Assembly (NCBI RefSeq): GCF_900184895.1
Contig: NZ_FXZK01000001.1
Span: 806,001 to 870,000, forward strand
Direction of reading: 5' to 3'
Length of the DNA: 64,000 bases
From: Flavimaricola marinus
Lineage (GTDB): Bacteria > Pseudomonadota > Alphaproteobacteria > Rhodobacterales > Rhodobacteraceae
The position numbers and the translations under genes are program-made. Shown piece by piece: positions 9,020 through 17,557 of the stretch. The stretch's first letter is position 1. Each line of letters starts with the position of its first letter. A model generated the notes under the pieces. That model had not been told where the DNA came from. It did no database searches and worked only from the letters and a program-made list of their open reading frames with translations.

Positions 9020-11104
9020 TTAGTTCGCCATCATCGGGCCGGTGCCACCCGGCGCACCGGGCAGAGTGCCGGGATGCAGTTCATTGTCGCTCTGGGCGTC
9101 GGAGGCCACGAACACGCGCTCGCGGATGATGTTGTCCTCGGCCCAGTTGTACATGAAGATCGGCGCCCCCGGAGGGATGTTGGAGAAGCGCTTGTTGATG
9201 ATCAGAGCGCCAGGATAGGCGGTCAGACCCACCGAGTAGACATTCTCGGTGTGAAGACGCTGGTAGGTCTTCATCAACTCGGCACGCTCCGTCGGATCGT
9301 TGGTGGCGACGAAGGCGTTGATCACGTCGACCATCTCGGCCTCGAAATCCATCAGGTCGATCTCGCCGGCCTCGTTTGCCATGTGCATCCACGCCGTCTG
9401 CGGGCCCACGGGGGCAAGGTCGGTCGGGCGCTGAATGACGGTGATGTACTCGGAGGTGTTGCGACGTACCATCCAGTCATAGCGGCCTGCATCGCGGGTG
9501 GCGTCAAAGTCGTTGCCCGCCAGCGAGTTGAGCGCCACTTGGATGCCCGCCTCTTCCATCATCGCCACGATACCCTCGGCAAGGTTGCCGTCGGTCGCGT
9601 ATTCGTTGTTGGACAATAGCGTGACCTGCACGTTGGCGCCGCCCAGCACAGCCGCCGGATGATTGAGGAAGCCGTCACCGTCGGTGTCGGTCAGACCGGC
9701 CGCTTCGAAATGGGCCGCCGCACTTTCGAGGCTGTAGGGATAGAACACCGTCGAATCAGCATCATAGAACGATGTGCCCGCATAGATGCCGCCGGGATAT
9801 TCCGCTGTGAACGGTCCCTTGACGAGGCTCTCGCCCAGACGCACCCGGTCGATCACCTGAGTCAGACCCATGCGGAAATCGGCGTTGCGGTTCAGCTCGC
9901 GGATCGCCTGACGACGCTCGTCGGGCTCACCCCAGCCGTTGCCGGAAAAGTTCATATACATCGAATAACCGATGGTCCGAGGGCCAAAGGCCAGACGGGC
10001 CGGGCTATCGGGGTCGGCGGCACGACGCAGGCTTTCGACAAAGTTCTCAGCCTGCTCAAGGTTTGAGAAATCGCCGGTGCCTGCAACCGCTTGCACGTCA
10101 CGGTCTGCCCAAGTGGACAGGCGGTAGTGCATCTCGTTCAGATAGGGCAGCTGATTGCCTGCATCGTCCACCTTCCAGTAATAGGGATTGCGGCGGAGCA
10201 CGACGATATCGTCGCTGCGGTATTCCACCGGAACCCAAGCGCCCATGACCGGAAAGTTCAGATACTCCGGCGGGAAGGCGTTGCGATAATCCTCATAGGA
10301 ATTGTCGGAGTTGGCCGGATGCTCGGGGGCCAGAATGTGGCTCGGGCCGGGGCAGAAGGTGCCGTAAGCCATCGCATAGAGCACGGCCTCGGGGCGCGAC
10401 GTCGTAAAGGTGAAGGTCACCTGAAACTCGCCGGTTTTCTCCATCGTGGAGCCTTCGCCGAAGGTGCCTTGGCTGGCGCCGTTCAGCGGGGTGATCTCTG
10501 GATCCATCACGTGATGATCCCAGTAGAACACCAGATCGTCGGCGTCGAACGGATCGCCGTCCGACCACTTGGCGCCCTCGATCAGGTTCACGACAAGGCT
10601 CATCCCGTCCTCGGACCATTCCCAATCCTTGGCGAGGTTCGGCATCGGGGCCAGATCCTCGGAGTTGACCATGAACAACGGGCCGGTCCGGGTCAGGCAC
10701 TCGAACATGCCGATGTCGATGCCGCCCCAGCCCTGACTGTTGCCGGCGATATAGTTCCAGCCCTCGGGGCGGCCGCCGATCACGTGGCGCATCACGTCGC
10801 CGTAGACACCGGGGCCGTCCGGCATGTTGCCCGCCTTGTAGACCAGCGGCTCGGCAGGCAGACGCTCCGCGACGGGCGGCAAAAGGCCCGCGGCGACGAA
10901 TTCGGCGACGAAATCGGGCTCGGCATAACTCTCGAGCGCACGATATTCGAACACGTCCGACCGGTTCACGAAGACCGGCTCGCCCTGTGCGTCGAATGCC
11001 GGGGCGGGCGGCACCGAAGTGGCCTCTACGATCTGCGCGGACACGAGGCCCGGCGCCAAACCGACCAAGAGCGCCGCCGAAGCGACGCGCGATAAGAGAT
11101 TCAT
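9020..11104 (-). CDS. ABC transporter substrate-binding protein, family 5 (AgpA-like)
   Basis: A 694-aa periplasmic solute-binding protein of the SBP_bac_5 (peptide/nickel) superfamily, long for the family, like the rhizobial alpha-galactoside-binding protein AgpA. A signal peptide is visible at residues 1-23 (MNLLSRVASAALLVGLAPG, then a VSA cleavage site). The ATG at 11104 is preceded by GGAGGA; an upstream in-frame start at 11128 is less likely because the signal peptide would be displaced. First gene of the operon, transcribed from the 183-bp region shared with the AraC-type regulator. A small hairpin (ACGGGG/CCCCGT, 9002-9018) overlaps the 3' side and may reduce read-through to the permeases. 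Confidence 0.92.
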   Translation of the reverse strand: MNLLSRVASAALLVGLAPGLVSAQIVEATSVPPAPAFDAQGEPVFVNRSDVFEYRALESYAEPDFVAEFVAAGLLPPVAERLPAEPLVYKAGNMPDGPGVYGDVMRHVIGGRPEGWNYIAGNSQGWGGIDIGMFECLTRTGPLFMVNSEDLAPMPNLAKDWEWSEDGMSLVVNLIEGAKWSDGDPFDADDLVFYWDHHVMDPEITPLNGASQGTFGEGSTMEKTGEFQVTFTFTTSRPEAVLYAMAYGTFCPGPSHILAPEHPANSDNSYEDYRNAFPPEYLNFPVMGAWVPVEYRSDDIVVLRRNPYYWKVDDAGNQLPYLNEMHYRLSTWADRDVQAVAGTGDFSNLEQAENFVESLRRAADPDSPARLAFGPRTIGYSMYMNFSGNGWGEPDERRQAIRELNRNADFRMGLTQVIDRVRLGESLVKGPFTAEYPGGIYAGTSFYDADSTVFYPYSLESAAAHFEAAGLTDTDGDGFLNHPAAVLGGANVQVTLLSNNEYATDGNLAEGIVAMMEEAGIQVALNSLAGNDFDATRDAGRYDWMVRRNTSEYITVIQRPTDLAPVGPQTAWMHMANEAGEIDLMDFEAEMVDVINAFVATNDPTERAELMKTYQRLHTENVYSVGLTAYPGALIINKRFSNIPPGAPIFMYNWAEDNIIRERVFVASDAQSDNELHPGTLPGAPGGTGPMMAN

Positions 11105-11172
11105 AATAAGTCCTCCCAAAGGGCTCAAACCGAGACCCGGATCGGCGGGTCGGTTTTTGTTTTATGCATTCC

Positions 11173-11216
11173 GGCGCAGACTCCTCTTCCCGCGCAGAAT
11201 GGCTCAAGTCTGCGCT
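11173..11216. promoter_or_regulatory. candidate operator: three GCGCAGA elements
   Basis: In the divergent 183-bp region, the heptamer GCGCAGA occurs in direct orientation at 11174-11180 and 11192-11198. It occurs inverted, as GTCTGCGC, at 11208-11215. Direct repeats about two helical turns apart are what AraC-family dimers bind, and the position between the importer operon and the AraC-type gene fits. No experimental consensus was available to compare. Confidence 0.45.
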
Positions 11217-11287
11217 TCGGGGCGGCTTTACAGCAATACCGAAATCCGACATTCTTTTCCGGGTTCTTAAGATGGGTCAGGAACCGG

Positions 11288-12205
11288 ATGACAAAAAGCG
11301 ACAGCACTGCTGCCCCTAACCCCGGCGTGCCGAAACACGAACGGCACTTCTACGGATTGAACAAGGCGATCGGCCGGTTCGGGATGCGGGTCTTTACGCC
11401 CTACGTCATGGATCAGCCGCATTGGCACGGGCATATCGAGGTCAATTTCCTGACCGGCGGATCGATGCTCTACGACGTCAACGGCGAGAAGATCCACATC
11501 GCAGGCGGCGAACTGGTGCTGTTCTGGGCGGGGATCCCGCATCAGCTGATCGACATCCAGCCCAATGGAAACGGGCCGCCCCGGCTGACCAATATCTACC
11601 TGCCGGTCGACACCTTCCTGTTCATGCCGCACATCGCCCAGATTCAGGTGGCCCTGCTCGGCGGGGCGCTGATCAGCCTGCCGCCGTCACTCTGCTCGGC
11701 CGAGCAATTGGGGCTCTGGTATCGGGACTACCGGTCCAACGATTTCGAACGGATCGAAGTGATGAAGATGGAGTTGAACGCCGTGCTCCGACGGGCGCTG
11801 ACCCAAGACCTCAGCTATCTGCGTCAGCCACTGGCCGAGGTCGAAGAGGGACGGACCCTGTCGTCGGCGCACATCCGGCACGTGGTGGAAATGGTGCGGT
11901 TCATCCTCGAAAACCTGTCCGAGCCGATCACAAATGCCGACGTGGCCGAGGTGACCGGCCTGCACCAGAATTACGCCCTGTCGCTGTTCTCAAAAACCAT
12001 GCGATTGCCGATGAAGAAATTCGTCATCCGGATGCGGCTGCTCCGGGCGCGGGCGCTGCTGATGGAAAGCGCGCTGGCCATCGGCAAAGTGGCCGAAACC
12101 TGCGGCTTCCAATCGCTCAGCCAGTTCTACAGCCATTTCAAATCGGCTTACGGCATGTCGCCGCACGCGATGCGGACGCTCTACACCCAGATGGAGCTGC
12201 GCTAG
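11288..12205 (+). CDS. AraC/XylS family transcriptional regulator, MelR-like
   Basis: A 305-aa regulator. The N-terminal cupin-like sugar-sensing domain contains HWHGHIEVNF (about residues 46-55). The C-terminal AraC DNA-binding region carries two helix-turn-helix motifs (NADVAEVTGLHQNYALSLF and VAETCGFQSLSQFYSHFKS). This layout resembles MelR, the activator of melibiose genes, and the rhizobial regulator of the agp genes. It is divergent from the alpha-galactoside operon and is its likely activator. An AGGAA site lies just upstream of the ATG. The gene ends towards the semialdehyde dehydrogenase gene with a terminator-like repeat between them. Confidence 0.9.
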   Translation: MTKSDSTAAPNPGVPKHERHFYGLNKAIGRFGMRVFTPYVMDQPHWHGHIEVNFLTGGSMLYDVNGEKIHIAGGELVLFWAGIPHQLIDIQPNGNGPPRLTNIYLPVDTFLFMPHIAQIQVALLGGALISLPPSLCSAEQLGLWYRDYRSNDFERIEVMKMELNAVLRRALTQDLSYLRQPLAEVEEGRTLSSAHIRHVVEMVRFILENLSEPITNADVAEVTGLHQNYALSLFSKTMRLPMKKFVIRMRLLRARALLMESALAIGKVAETCGFQSLSQFYSHFKSAYGMSPHAMRTLYTQMELR

Positions 12206-12218
12206 AGCATCGCCCCGG

Positions 12219-12262
12219 CGCCCCCTTCTTTGGGTCCAAAATATCCCCGCCGGAGGCATCCG
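12219..12262. repeat. dispersed terminator-like repeat, copy A
   Basis: Short GC-rich element between two convergent genes. It contains CTTCTTTGGGTCCAAAATAT followed by CCCCGCCGGAGGC. Related elements occur at 21978, 34762, 36631, 42090 and 59862. Its convergent position suggests it serves as a transcription terminator for both neighbours. Confidence 0.6.
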
Positions 12263-12295
12263 ACATATCCGCCGGAGCCGTCCGAAGGAGTCTAC

Positions 12296-13795
12296 TCAGG
12301 TCAAATCGGCAGGCAGCAACGCATCCGGCACGTTCTGATAACATACCGGGCGGAGCCAACGGCGGATCGCCATCGTGCCCACGCTGGTCGCGCCGAAGTT
12401 GGTCGTCGCCGGATAGGGCCCGCCATGGACCATCGCCTCGGCGACCTCGACGCCGGTAGGATAACCGTTAACGAGGATCCGGCCCGCCTTGCGCTCCAGC
12501 ACCGGCATCAGGCGTGCGGCTTGCGGGTGATCGGCCTCGTCGATGTGCAACGTCGCGGTCAACTGGCCGGCAAGGCCCGACGCCACAGCCGCCATTTCCT
12601 CCGCATCCTTGACCCGGACCACGATGCCCAGAGGGCCAAAGACCTCATGGGCCAGCGACGGGGTCGTCGCCCATTCGGTGCCGGTCACCTGCAACAGCCA
12701 CGGCGTCGCCTCACGGCCCGCGCATTCGGCGCCGGTCAAGACCTCCGCCTCGCTCGCCATCCGCCGCGATCCCTCGCGGAAGGCCGAGGCGATGCCCTCG
12801 GTCAGCATCACCTGAGCCGACACGCCGCCCAATGCGGCGACGGCCTCGGAAACCAGCGCATCTGCGTCCGGCCCGTCGATCACCACGGCGACGCCGGGGT
12901 TGGTGCAGAACTGCCCCGCCCCCATGGTCAGCGATCCGGCCCAGCCCTGAGCGATCGCCTTGCCACGCGCCGCCACCGCGTTGGGCAGCAGGAACATCGG
13001 GTTGATCGAGCCCAACTCGCCATAGAACGGGATCGGCACCTCGCGGGCGGCACAGAGGTCAAACAGCGCACGTCCCCCGCGCAACGATCCGGTAAAGCCC
13101 ACGGCCGTGATCAGCGGATGCTCGACCAAAGCCTTGCCGACGGCCACGCCGCCGTCCTGCACCATCGAGAACACGCCACCGGGCAAGCCCTTTGCGGCCA
13201 CGGCGGCGCTGATCGCTTCGGCCACGATGGCGCTGGTGCCGGGATGCGCCGGATGGCCCTTGACCACGACCGGGCAGCCAGCGGCCAGGGCGCTGGCGGT
13301 GTCGCCACCGGCCACCGAAAAGGCCAAGGGAAAGTTCGACGCGCCAAAGACGGCCACCGGGCCGATCGGGCGCTGCATCAGGCGCAGGTCCGGGCGCGGC
13401 AGGGGAGCGCGGTCGGGCAGCGCCTCGTCGTGGCGGCGATCCAGATAATCACCGGCCTCGATATGCCGGGCAAACAGGCGCAACTGACCGGTGGTCCGGC
13501 CGCGCTCACCTTGCAGGCGAGCTTCGGGCAGACCGCTTTCGGCCATGGCGATGGCGGTGAGCGGTTCGGCGCGGGCTTCGATCTCGTCGGCAATCGCGTC
13601 GAGCAGGGCGGCACGCTCGGCCCGCGACGTGGCGGCAAAGGCCCCAAAGGCGGCCTCGGCGGCCTGCACCGCCTGATTGATCAATGCGGGGGTGCCGGCG
13701 GGATACTGCCCCGGCGTGCCCGACACGGGGGCGTTGGCAAAGGTCTCGCCGTCGGTTACCGCAGCCCCTGCAATCCAATGTGCGCCATTTGCCAT
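12296..13795 (-). CDS. alpha-ketoglutaric semialdehyde (2,5-dioxovalerate) dehydrogenase
   Basis: A 499-aa NAD(P)+-dependent aldehyde dehydrogenase. The segment GASNFPLAFSVAGGDTASAL (about 151-170) and the catalytic cysteine in GAGQFCTNPG (C297) with the general base in FYGELGS (E260) are typical of the semialdehyde dehydrogenases ending non-phosphorylative pentose and hexarate pathways. Reaction: 2,5-dioxopentanoate to 2-oxoglutarate. GGGAGAG precedes the ATG. It is the last of four minus-strand genes that reproduce the order of an L-arabinose oxidative pathway, which supports this substrate. Confidence 0.9.
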   Translation of the reverse strand: MANGAHWIAGAAVTDGETFANAPVSGTPGQYPAGTPALINQAVQAAEAAFGAFAATSRAERAALLDAIADEIEARAEPLTAIAMAESGLPEARLQGERGRTTGQLRLFARHIEAGDYLDRRHDEALPDRAPLPRPDLRLMQRPIGPVAVFGASNFPLAFSVAGGDTASALAAGCPVVVKGHPAHPGTSAIVAEAISAAVAAKGLPGGVFSMVQDGGVAVGKALVEHPLITAVGFTGSLRGGRALFDLCAAREVPIPFYGELGSINPMFLLPNAVAARGKAIAQGWAGSLTMGAGQFCTNPGVAVVIDGPDADALVSEAVAALGGVSAQVMLTEGIASAFREGSRRMASEAEVLTGAECAGREATPWLLQVTGTEWATTPSLAHEVFGPLGIVVRVKDAEEMAAVASGLAGQLTATLHIDEADHPQAARLMPVLERKAGRILVNGYPTGVEVAEAMVHGGPYPATTNFGATSVGTMAIRRWLRPVCYQNVPDALLPADLT

Positions 13796-13812
13796 AGTCT
13801 CTCTCCCTTACC

Positions 13813-14718
13813 TCAAAAGTCGAATGGATCGGTCACGATCCGGCGACCGAGCGTCATCGCGTCGGCCACATGCACCATCGGAGCAAGGTCGACCTCGCTC
13901 CGCCCCGCGCTGACCAATTCGGTCATACGGGCATAGAGGGCGGGATACTCTGCCTCGGGGCCGCCTTCAACCGGCTCGCCGTCGATCAGCAGCAGATTGC
14001 CCCCGTGGCGCAGCGCCAACGGGCCGGCATCGGTCTCGATATCGATGTCCCACGTCTGCGGGCCTTCCTGACGCCAATCAAAGTCGGCGCTGACCGCGCC
14101 GGTAAACTGCAACCGGGCGGCAATCGGGGTCTGGCGGTTTTCCGGGAATTCAAGCTCGGCCCCGGTCAGGTGAACAGGACGCGGCAGGATCTCGGTCAGG
14201 ATCGACAGGGCGTTGATGCCGGGATCAAAGACGCCCATGCCGCCCGGTTCGAACACCCAGTCCTGACCGGGGTGCCATTTGCGCACGTCCTCGCGCCACG
14301 TGATATGGGCGCGGGTGATCGTCTTGTCGGCCAGCCACGCCTTGGCCCCCGGCACGCCCTTGGCCATCCGGCTGTGCCACGTGGCAAACAGGGTCAGCCC
14401 GCGCGCCGCGGCCAGCGTTTGCAGGGCATGAACCTCGGCCAATGTCGCCCCCGGCGGCTTTTCCAGCATCACGTGCCGGCCCGCCAGCAACGCCGCCTCG
14501 GCATAGGCATAGCGCGGCACCGGCGGCATGCAGAGCGACACCACCGGCACATCGGGCCGGGCTTCGAGCATTGCGGGCAGGTCGGCAAAGGCCTCGACCC
14601 CGTCGACACGGCCCGACCGGCTGACGGTGCAGGCCAGCTCCCAATCGGGGCTGGCCGCGATGCTGGGCACGTGCTGATCCAGCGCGATCTTACCGATGCC
14701 GGCGAGGGCGACTTTCAT
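13813..14718 (-). CDS. Gfo/Idh/MocA sugar dehydrogenase, D-galactose/L-arabinose 1-dehydrogenase
   Basis: A 301-aa NAD(P)+-dependent oxidoreductase of the Gfo/Idh/MocA family. The Rossmann motif is degenerate (GIGKIA), EKPPGATLAE carries the conserved catalytic-region lysine, and HPGQDWVFEPGGMGVFDPGI matches the 1-dehydrogenases that oxidise D-galactose and L-arabinose to lactones (Azospirillum AraA, Pseudomonas Gal). Length fits (about 300 aa). Start chosen at 14718 (MKVALAGIGK); an upstream extension has no family resemblance and overlaps the neighbouring gene. It is probably the shared first step for both arabinose and galactose use. Confidence 0.88.
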   Translation of the reverse strand: MKVALAGIGKIALDQHVPSIAASPDWELACTVSRSGRVDGVEAFADLPAMLEARPDVPVVSLCMPPVPRYAYAEAALLAGRHVMLEKPPGATLAEVHALQTLAAARGLTLFATWHSRMAKGVPGAKAWLADKTITRAHITWREDVRKWHPGQDWVFEPGGMGVFDPGINALSILTEILPRPVHLTGAELEFPENRQTPIAARLQFTGAVSADFDWRQEGPQTWDIDIETDAGPLALRHGGNLLLIDGEPVEGGPEAEYPALYARMTELVSAGRSEVDLAPMVHVADAMTLGRRIVTDPFDF

Positions 14719-14734
14719 CAATGGCGGTCCTTTA

Positions 14735-16477
14735 TCAATGGCTGTCCTTGCCCACCGGATTGCCCCGGCATCCCTTGAGGAAATCCAGATCGGCCCCGGT
14801 ATCGGCGCCCTCGACATGGGCATGGTGCAGCCAGGCATAGCCGCCGTCAGGGGTCGGCACCGTGGGCGTCCAGTCGGCCAATCGCGCGGCAAGCTCGATA
14901 TCCGGGATATCCAGATGAATGCGCCGGTTCGGCACGTCCAGCTCGATCATATCGCCATCGCGGACGACCGCCAGAGGGCCACCGGCGGCGGCTTCGGGCG
15001 AGGTGTGCAGCACCACGGTGCCATAGGCCGTGCCCGACATCCGGGCATCCGAAATGCGGACCATGTCGGTGATGCCGCGGCGCAGGATCTTGGGCGGCAG
15101 GCCCATGTTGCCCACTTCGGCCATGCCGGGATAACCCTTCGGGCCGCAGTTCTTCAGCACCATCACGCAGGTCTCGTCGATATCCAGATCTTCGTCAGCG
15201 ATCTTGGCCTTGTAATCGTCGATATCCTCAAAGACCACGGCGCGGCCGCGATGCACCATCAATTCCTTGGAGGCGGCAGAAGGCTTTAGCACCGCCCCGC
15301 CGGGCGCGAGATTGCCGCGCAGAACGGCGATACCGCCGGTCTGGGTCAGGGCCTTTTCGGTGGGCAGGATCACGTCCTCGTTCCAGTTCTGGACGTCCTT
15401 GACGTCGTCCCAGATCGGGCCGCCGCTGACCGTCAGCGCGTCCTTGTGCAGCAGCCCCGCCTCGCCCAGCCGTTTGAGCACGACAGGCAGGCCACCGGCA
15501 TAGAAGAATTCTTCCATCAAGTATTTGCCCGAGGGCATCAGGTTGACGATGGTCGGCACATCGCGGCCACAGCGATCCCAGTCGTCGAGCGTCAGATCGA
15601 CGCCGACCCGGCCTGCGATGGCAAGCAGGTGGATCACCGCATTGGTCGAGCCGCCGATGGCGCCGTTGGTGCGGATCGCGTTCTCAAAGGCGCGCTTGGT
15701 CATCACGTCGCTGGGCTTGAGGTCGTCCTTGACCATCTGCACGATGCGGCGGCCGCTCATCTGCGCCATGGTGCGGCGGCGGGTGTCGACCGCAGGGATC
15801 GCGGCATTGCCCGACAGGCTCATGCCCAGCGATTCCGCCATGCTCGCCATCGTCGAGGCGGTGCCCATCACGTTGCACGACCCGACCGAGCGGCTGACCC
15901 CGCTTTCGGAGGCGACGAAATCCTCGGAGGTCATCTTGCCCGCCTTGACCGCTTCGGAAAAGCGCCACAGGTGGGTGCCCGAGCCGATCTGCTCGCCGCG
16001 GAAATTGCCGTTGAGCATCGGACCGCTGGTCACCACGATCGAGGGCAGATCGGTCGAGGCGGCGGCCATCAGCAGGCTCGGCGTGGTCTTGTCACAGCCC
16101 ACCAGCAAGACGCATCCGTCCATCGGCTGGGCCCGCATCGCCTCTTCGACCGCCATCGCGGCGAGGTTGCGAAACATCATCGCGGTCGGTCGAAACGCGC
16201 TCTCGCTGGCCGAGAACACCGGGACCTCCACCGGAAAGCCGCCCGCCTCGTAGACGCCGTGCTTCACCTTTTCGGCCAGCTCGCGCAGGTTGGCGTTGCA
16301 GGGGGTCAGCTCGGACCAGGTGTTGAGGATGCCGATGACCGGGCGGCCATCGAACAGGTCGTCGGGATAGCCCTGCGCCTTGATCCAGCCGCGATGGTAG
16401 ATCGCGTCCTTGCGGTCGCCCTTGAACCATTCGGTCGAGCGGAGGTCACGGGGCCATTTGGCGGGTTTGAAGGTCAT
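14735..16477 (-). CDS. IlvD/Edd family dehydratase, L-arabonate (sugar acid) dehydratase
   Basis: A 580-aa Fe-S dehydratase of the IlvD/Edd family. The N-terminal stretch YHRGWIKAQGYPDDLFDGRP and the cysteine-containing motifs TPCNAN and LLVGCDKTTPS fit the pentonate dehydratase branch rather than biosynthetic IlvD. Expected reaction: L-arabonate to 2-keto-3-deoxy-L-arabonate. Such enzymes often also accept D-galactonate, which matters because no enolase-type galactonate dehydratase gene is seen in the window although dgoK and dgoA are present. AAGGAAAC precedes the ATG. Lies between the sugar dehydrogenase and the FAH-type gene. Confidence 0.88.
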   Translation of the reverse strand: MTFKPAKWPRDLRSTEWFKGDRKDAIYHRGWIKAQGYPDDLFDGRPVIGILNTWSELTPCNANLRELAEKVKHGVYEAGGFPVEVPVFSASESAFRPTAMMFRNLAAMAVEEAMRAQPMDGCVLLVGCDKTTPSLLMAAASTDLPSIVVTSGPMLNGNFRGEQIGSGTHLWRFSEAVKAGKMTSEDFVASESGVSRSVGSCNVMGTASTMASMAESLGMSLSGNAAIPAVDTRRRTMAQMSGRRIVQMVKDDLKPSDVMTKRAFENAIRTNGAIGGSTNAVIHLLAIAGRVGVDLTLDDWDRCGRDVPTIVNLMPSGKYLMEEFFYAGGLPVVLKRLGEAGLLHKDALTVSGGPIWDDVKDVQNWNEDVILPTEKALTQTGGIAVLRGNLAPGGAVLKPSAASKELMVHRGRAVVFEDIDDYKAKIADEDLDIDETCVMVLKNCGPKGYPGMAEVGNMGLPPKILRRGITDMVRISDARMSGTAYGTVVLHTSPEAAAGGPLAVVRDGDMIELDVPNRRIHLDIPDIELAARLADWTPTVPTPDGGYAWLHHAHVEGADTGADLDFLKGCRGNPVGKDSH

Positions 16478-16486
16478 ATCGTTTCC

Positions 16487-17470
16487 TTAAAGGGCGCGCA
16501 CGCGGGCGACGGGGGCCGGGTCTGCCTGACCCAGTGTGTTGGTGAGGGGCAGACCGAACGCGGGCGCTTCGATTTCGAAGATATCGCCAGTCTCTGCCTG
16601 AATACCATCGGCAAAGCTCAATGTGGCGGTGCCGAACATGTGCACATGCACATCGCCCGGCTGGCAAAACACGCCGTACTTGAAATGGTGATGCTCCAGA
16701 TTGGCGAAGCTGTGGGACATGTTCGCCTCGCCCGACAGGAACGGCTTTTCCCAGATCACCTCGCCCGCGCGGCGGATGCGGCTGGTGCCTTGCACGTCGG
16801 CGGGCAGGTCGCCCACGAGGATTTCCGGGCCATAGGAGGCCGGGCGTAGCTTGGAATGGGCGAGGTAGAGGTAGTTCACCCGCTCCATCACGTGATCCGA
16901 GAATTCATTGGCCAGCGTCCAGCCGACGCGGGCCGGCGTGCCGTCGGGGCCAATGACATAAAGGCCCGCCACCTCCGGCTCTTCGCCGCCGTCCTGCGCG
17001 AATCCGGGGCTGGTCAGGGTGCCGCCGGGGGGCACGGCAACGGTGCCGTTGCCTTTGTAGAACCATTCCGGTTGCACGCCGGGCAGCGTGTCGGGCTTGC
17101 CGTTCTCCAGCCCCATCCGAAACATCTTCATGCTGTCGGAGACGGCCTCGTCCTGGCTGGCCTTCGCATGCATGGCGTCTCGGGTCGCGGCAGAGCCCAG
17201 ATGGGTCAGCCCGGTGCCTGTCAGATGCAGATGCGCCGGATCCGGATGGGTCAGCGGCAGGGTCAGCCTGCCCTGCGCGGCCATGGCAGGCAGATCCACC
17301 GGATCGCCCCGGCCGTGGGCGGCCACCACGTCGGCAAGGCTCTGGCCGGTGCGGGCGGCCTCCATCGCCAGATCATAGGTGCTGGCCGCGCCCTGTACGA
17401 GGAACGCTTCGGCCCCCTCGCGCACGACGACGGCGGTCCCTGCCCCGTCGAGCAACTGCGACAAATGCAT
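16487..17470 (-). CDS. FAH-superfamily AraD1-type protein, probable 2-keto-3-deoxy-L-arabonate dehydratase
   Basis: A 327-aa protein of the fumarylacetoacetate hydrolase superfamily. The C-terminal half contains GWTLANEFSDHVMERVNYLY and EPEVAGLYVIG, typical of the sugar-acid branch. In this branch members dehydrate 2-keto-3-deoxypentonate to 2,5-dioxopentanoate, or hydrolyse diketo acids. The first option fits here because the next enzyme, 2,5-dioxopentanoate dehydrogenase, is encoded in the same operon. GGGAGGA lies 7 bases before the ATG at 17470. First gene of the operon, divergent from the LysR regulator. An alternative is hydrolysis of 2,4-diketo-3-deoxypentonate. Confidence 0.8.
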   Translation of the reverse strand: MHLSQLLDGAGTAVVVREGAEAFLVQGAASTYDLAMEAARTGQSLADVVAAHGRGDPVDLPAMAAQGRLTLPLTHPDPAHLHLTGTGLTHLGSAATRDAMHAKASQDEAVSDSMKMFRMGLENGKPDTLPGVQPEWFYKGNGTVAVPPGGTLTSPGFAQDGGEEPEVAGLYVIGPDGTPARVGWTLANEFSDHVMERVNYLYLAHSKLRPASYGPEILVGDLPADVQGTSRIRRAGEVIWEKPFLSGEANMSHSFANLEHHHFKYGVFCQPGDVHVHMFGTATLSFADGIQAETGDIFEIEAPAFGLPLTNTLGQADPAPVARVRAL

Positions 17471-17508
17471 GTTTGGTCCTCCCCTGATCCGACATATGGC
17501 AATGTCTG

Positions 17509-17550
17509 GGCATAACAAACAAATTACATTATCACAGGTTGGCATAACAA
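17509..17550. promoter_or_regulatory. candidate LysR-regulator site: 10-bp direct repeats
   Basis: The decamer GGCATAACAA occurs exactly at 17509-17518 and again at 17541-17550, 32 bp apart (three helical turns). It lies in the 87-bp gap between the pentose operon and the divergent LysR gene. The second copy runs into a CATA-N10-TATG inverted arrangement that reaches the LysR start codon. This fits autorepression and activation by the adjacent regulator. Confidence 0.5.
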
Positions 17551-17557
17551 TTTTGGT

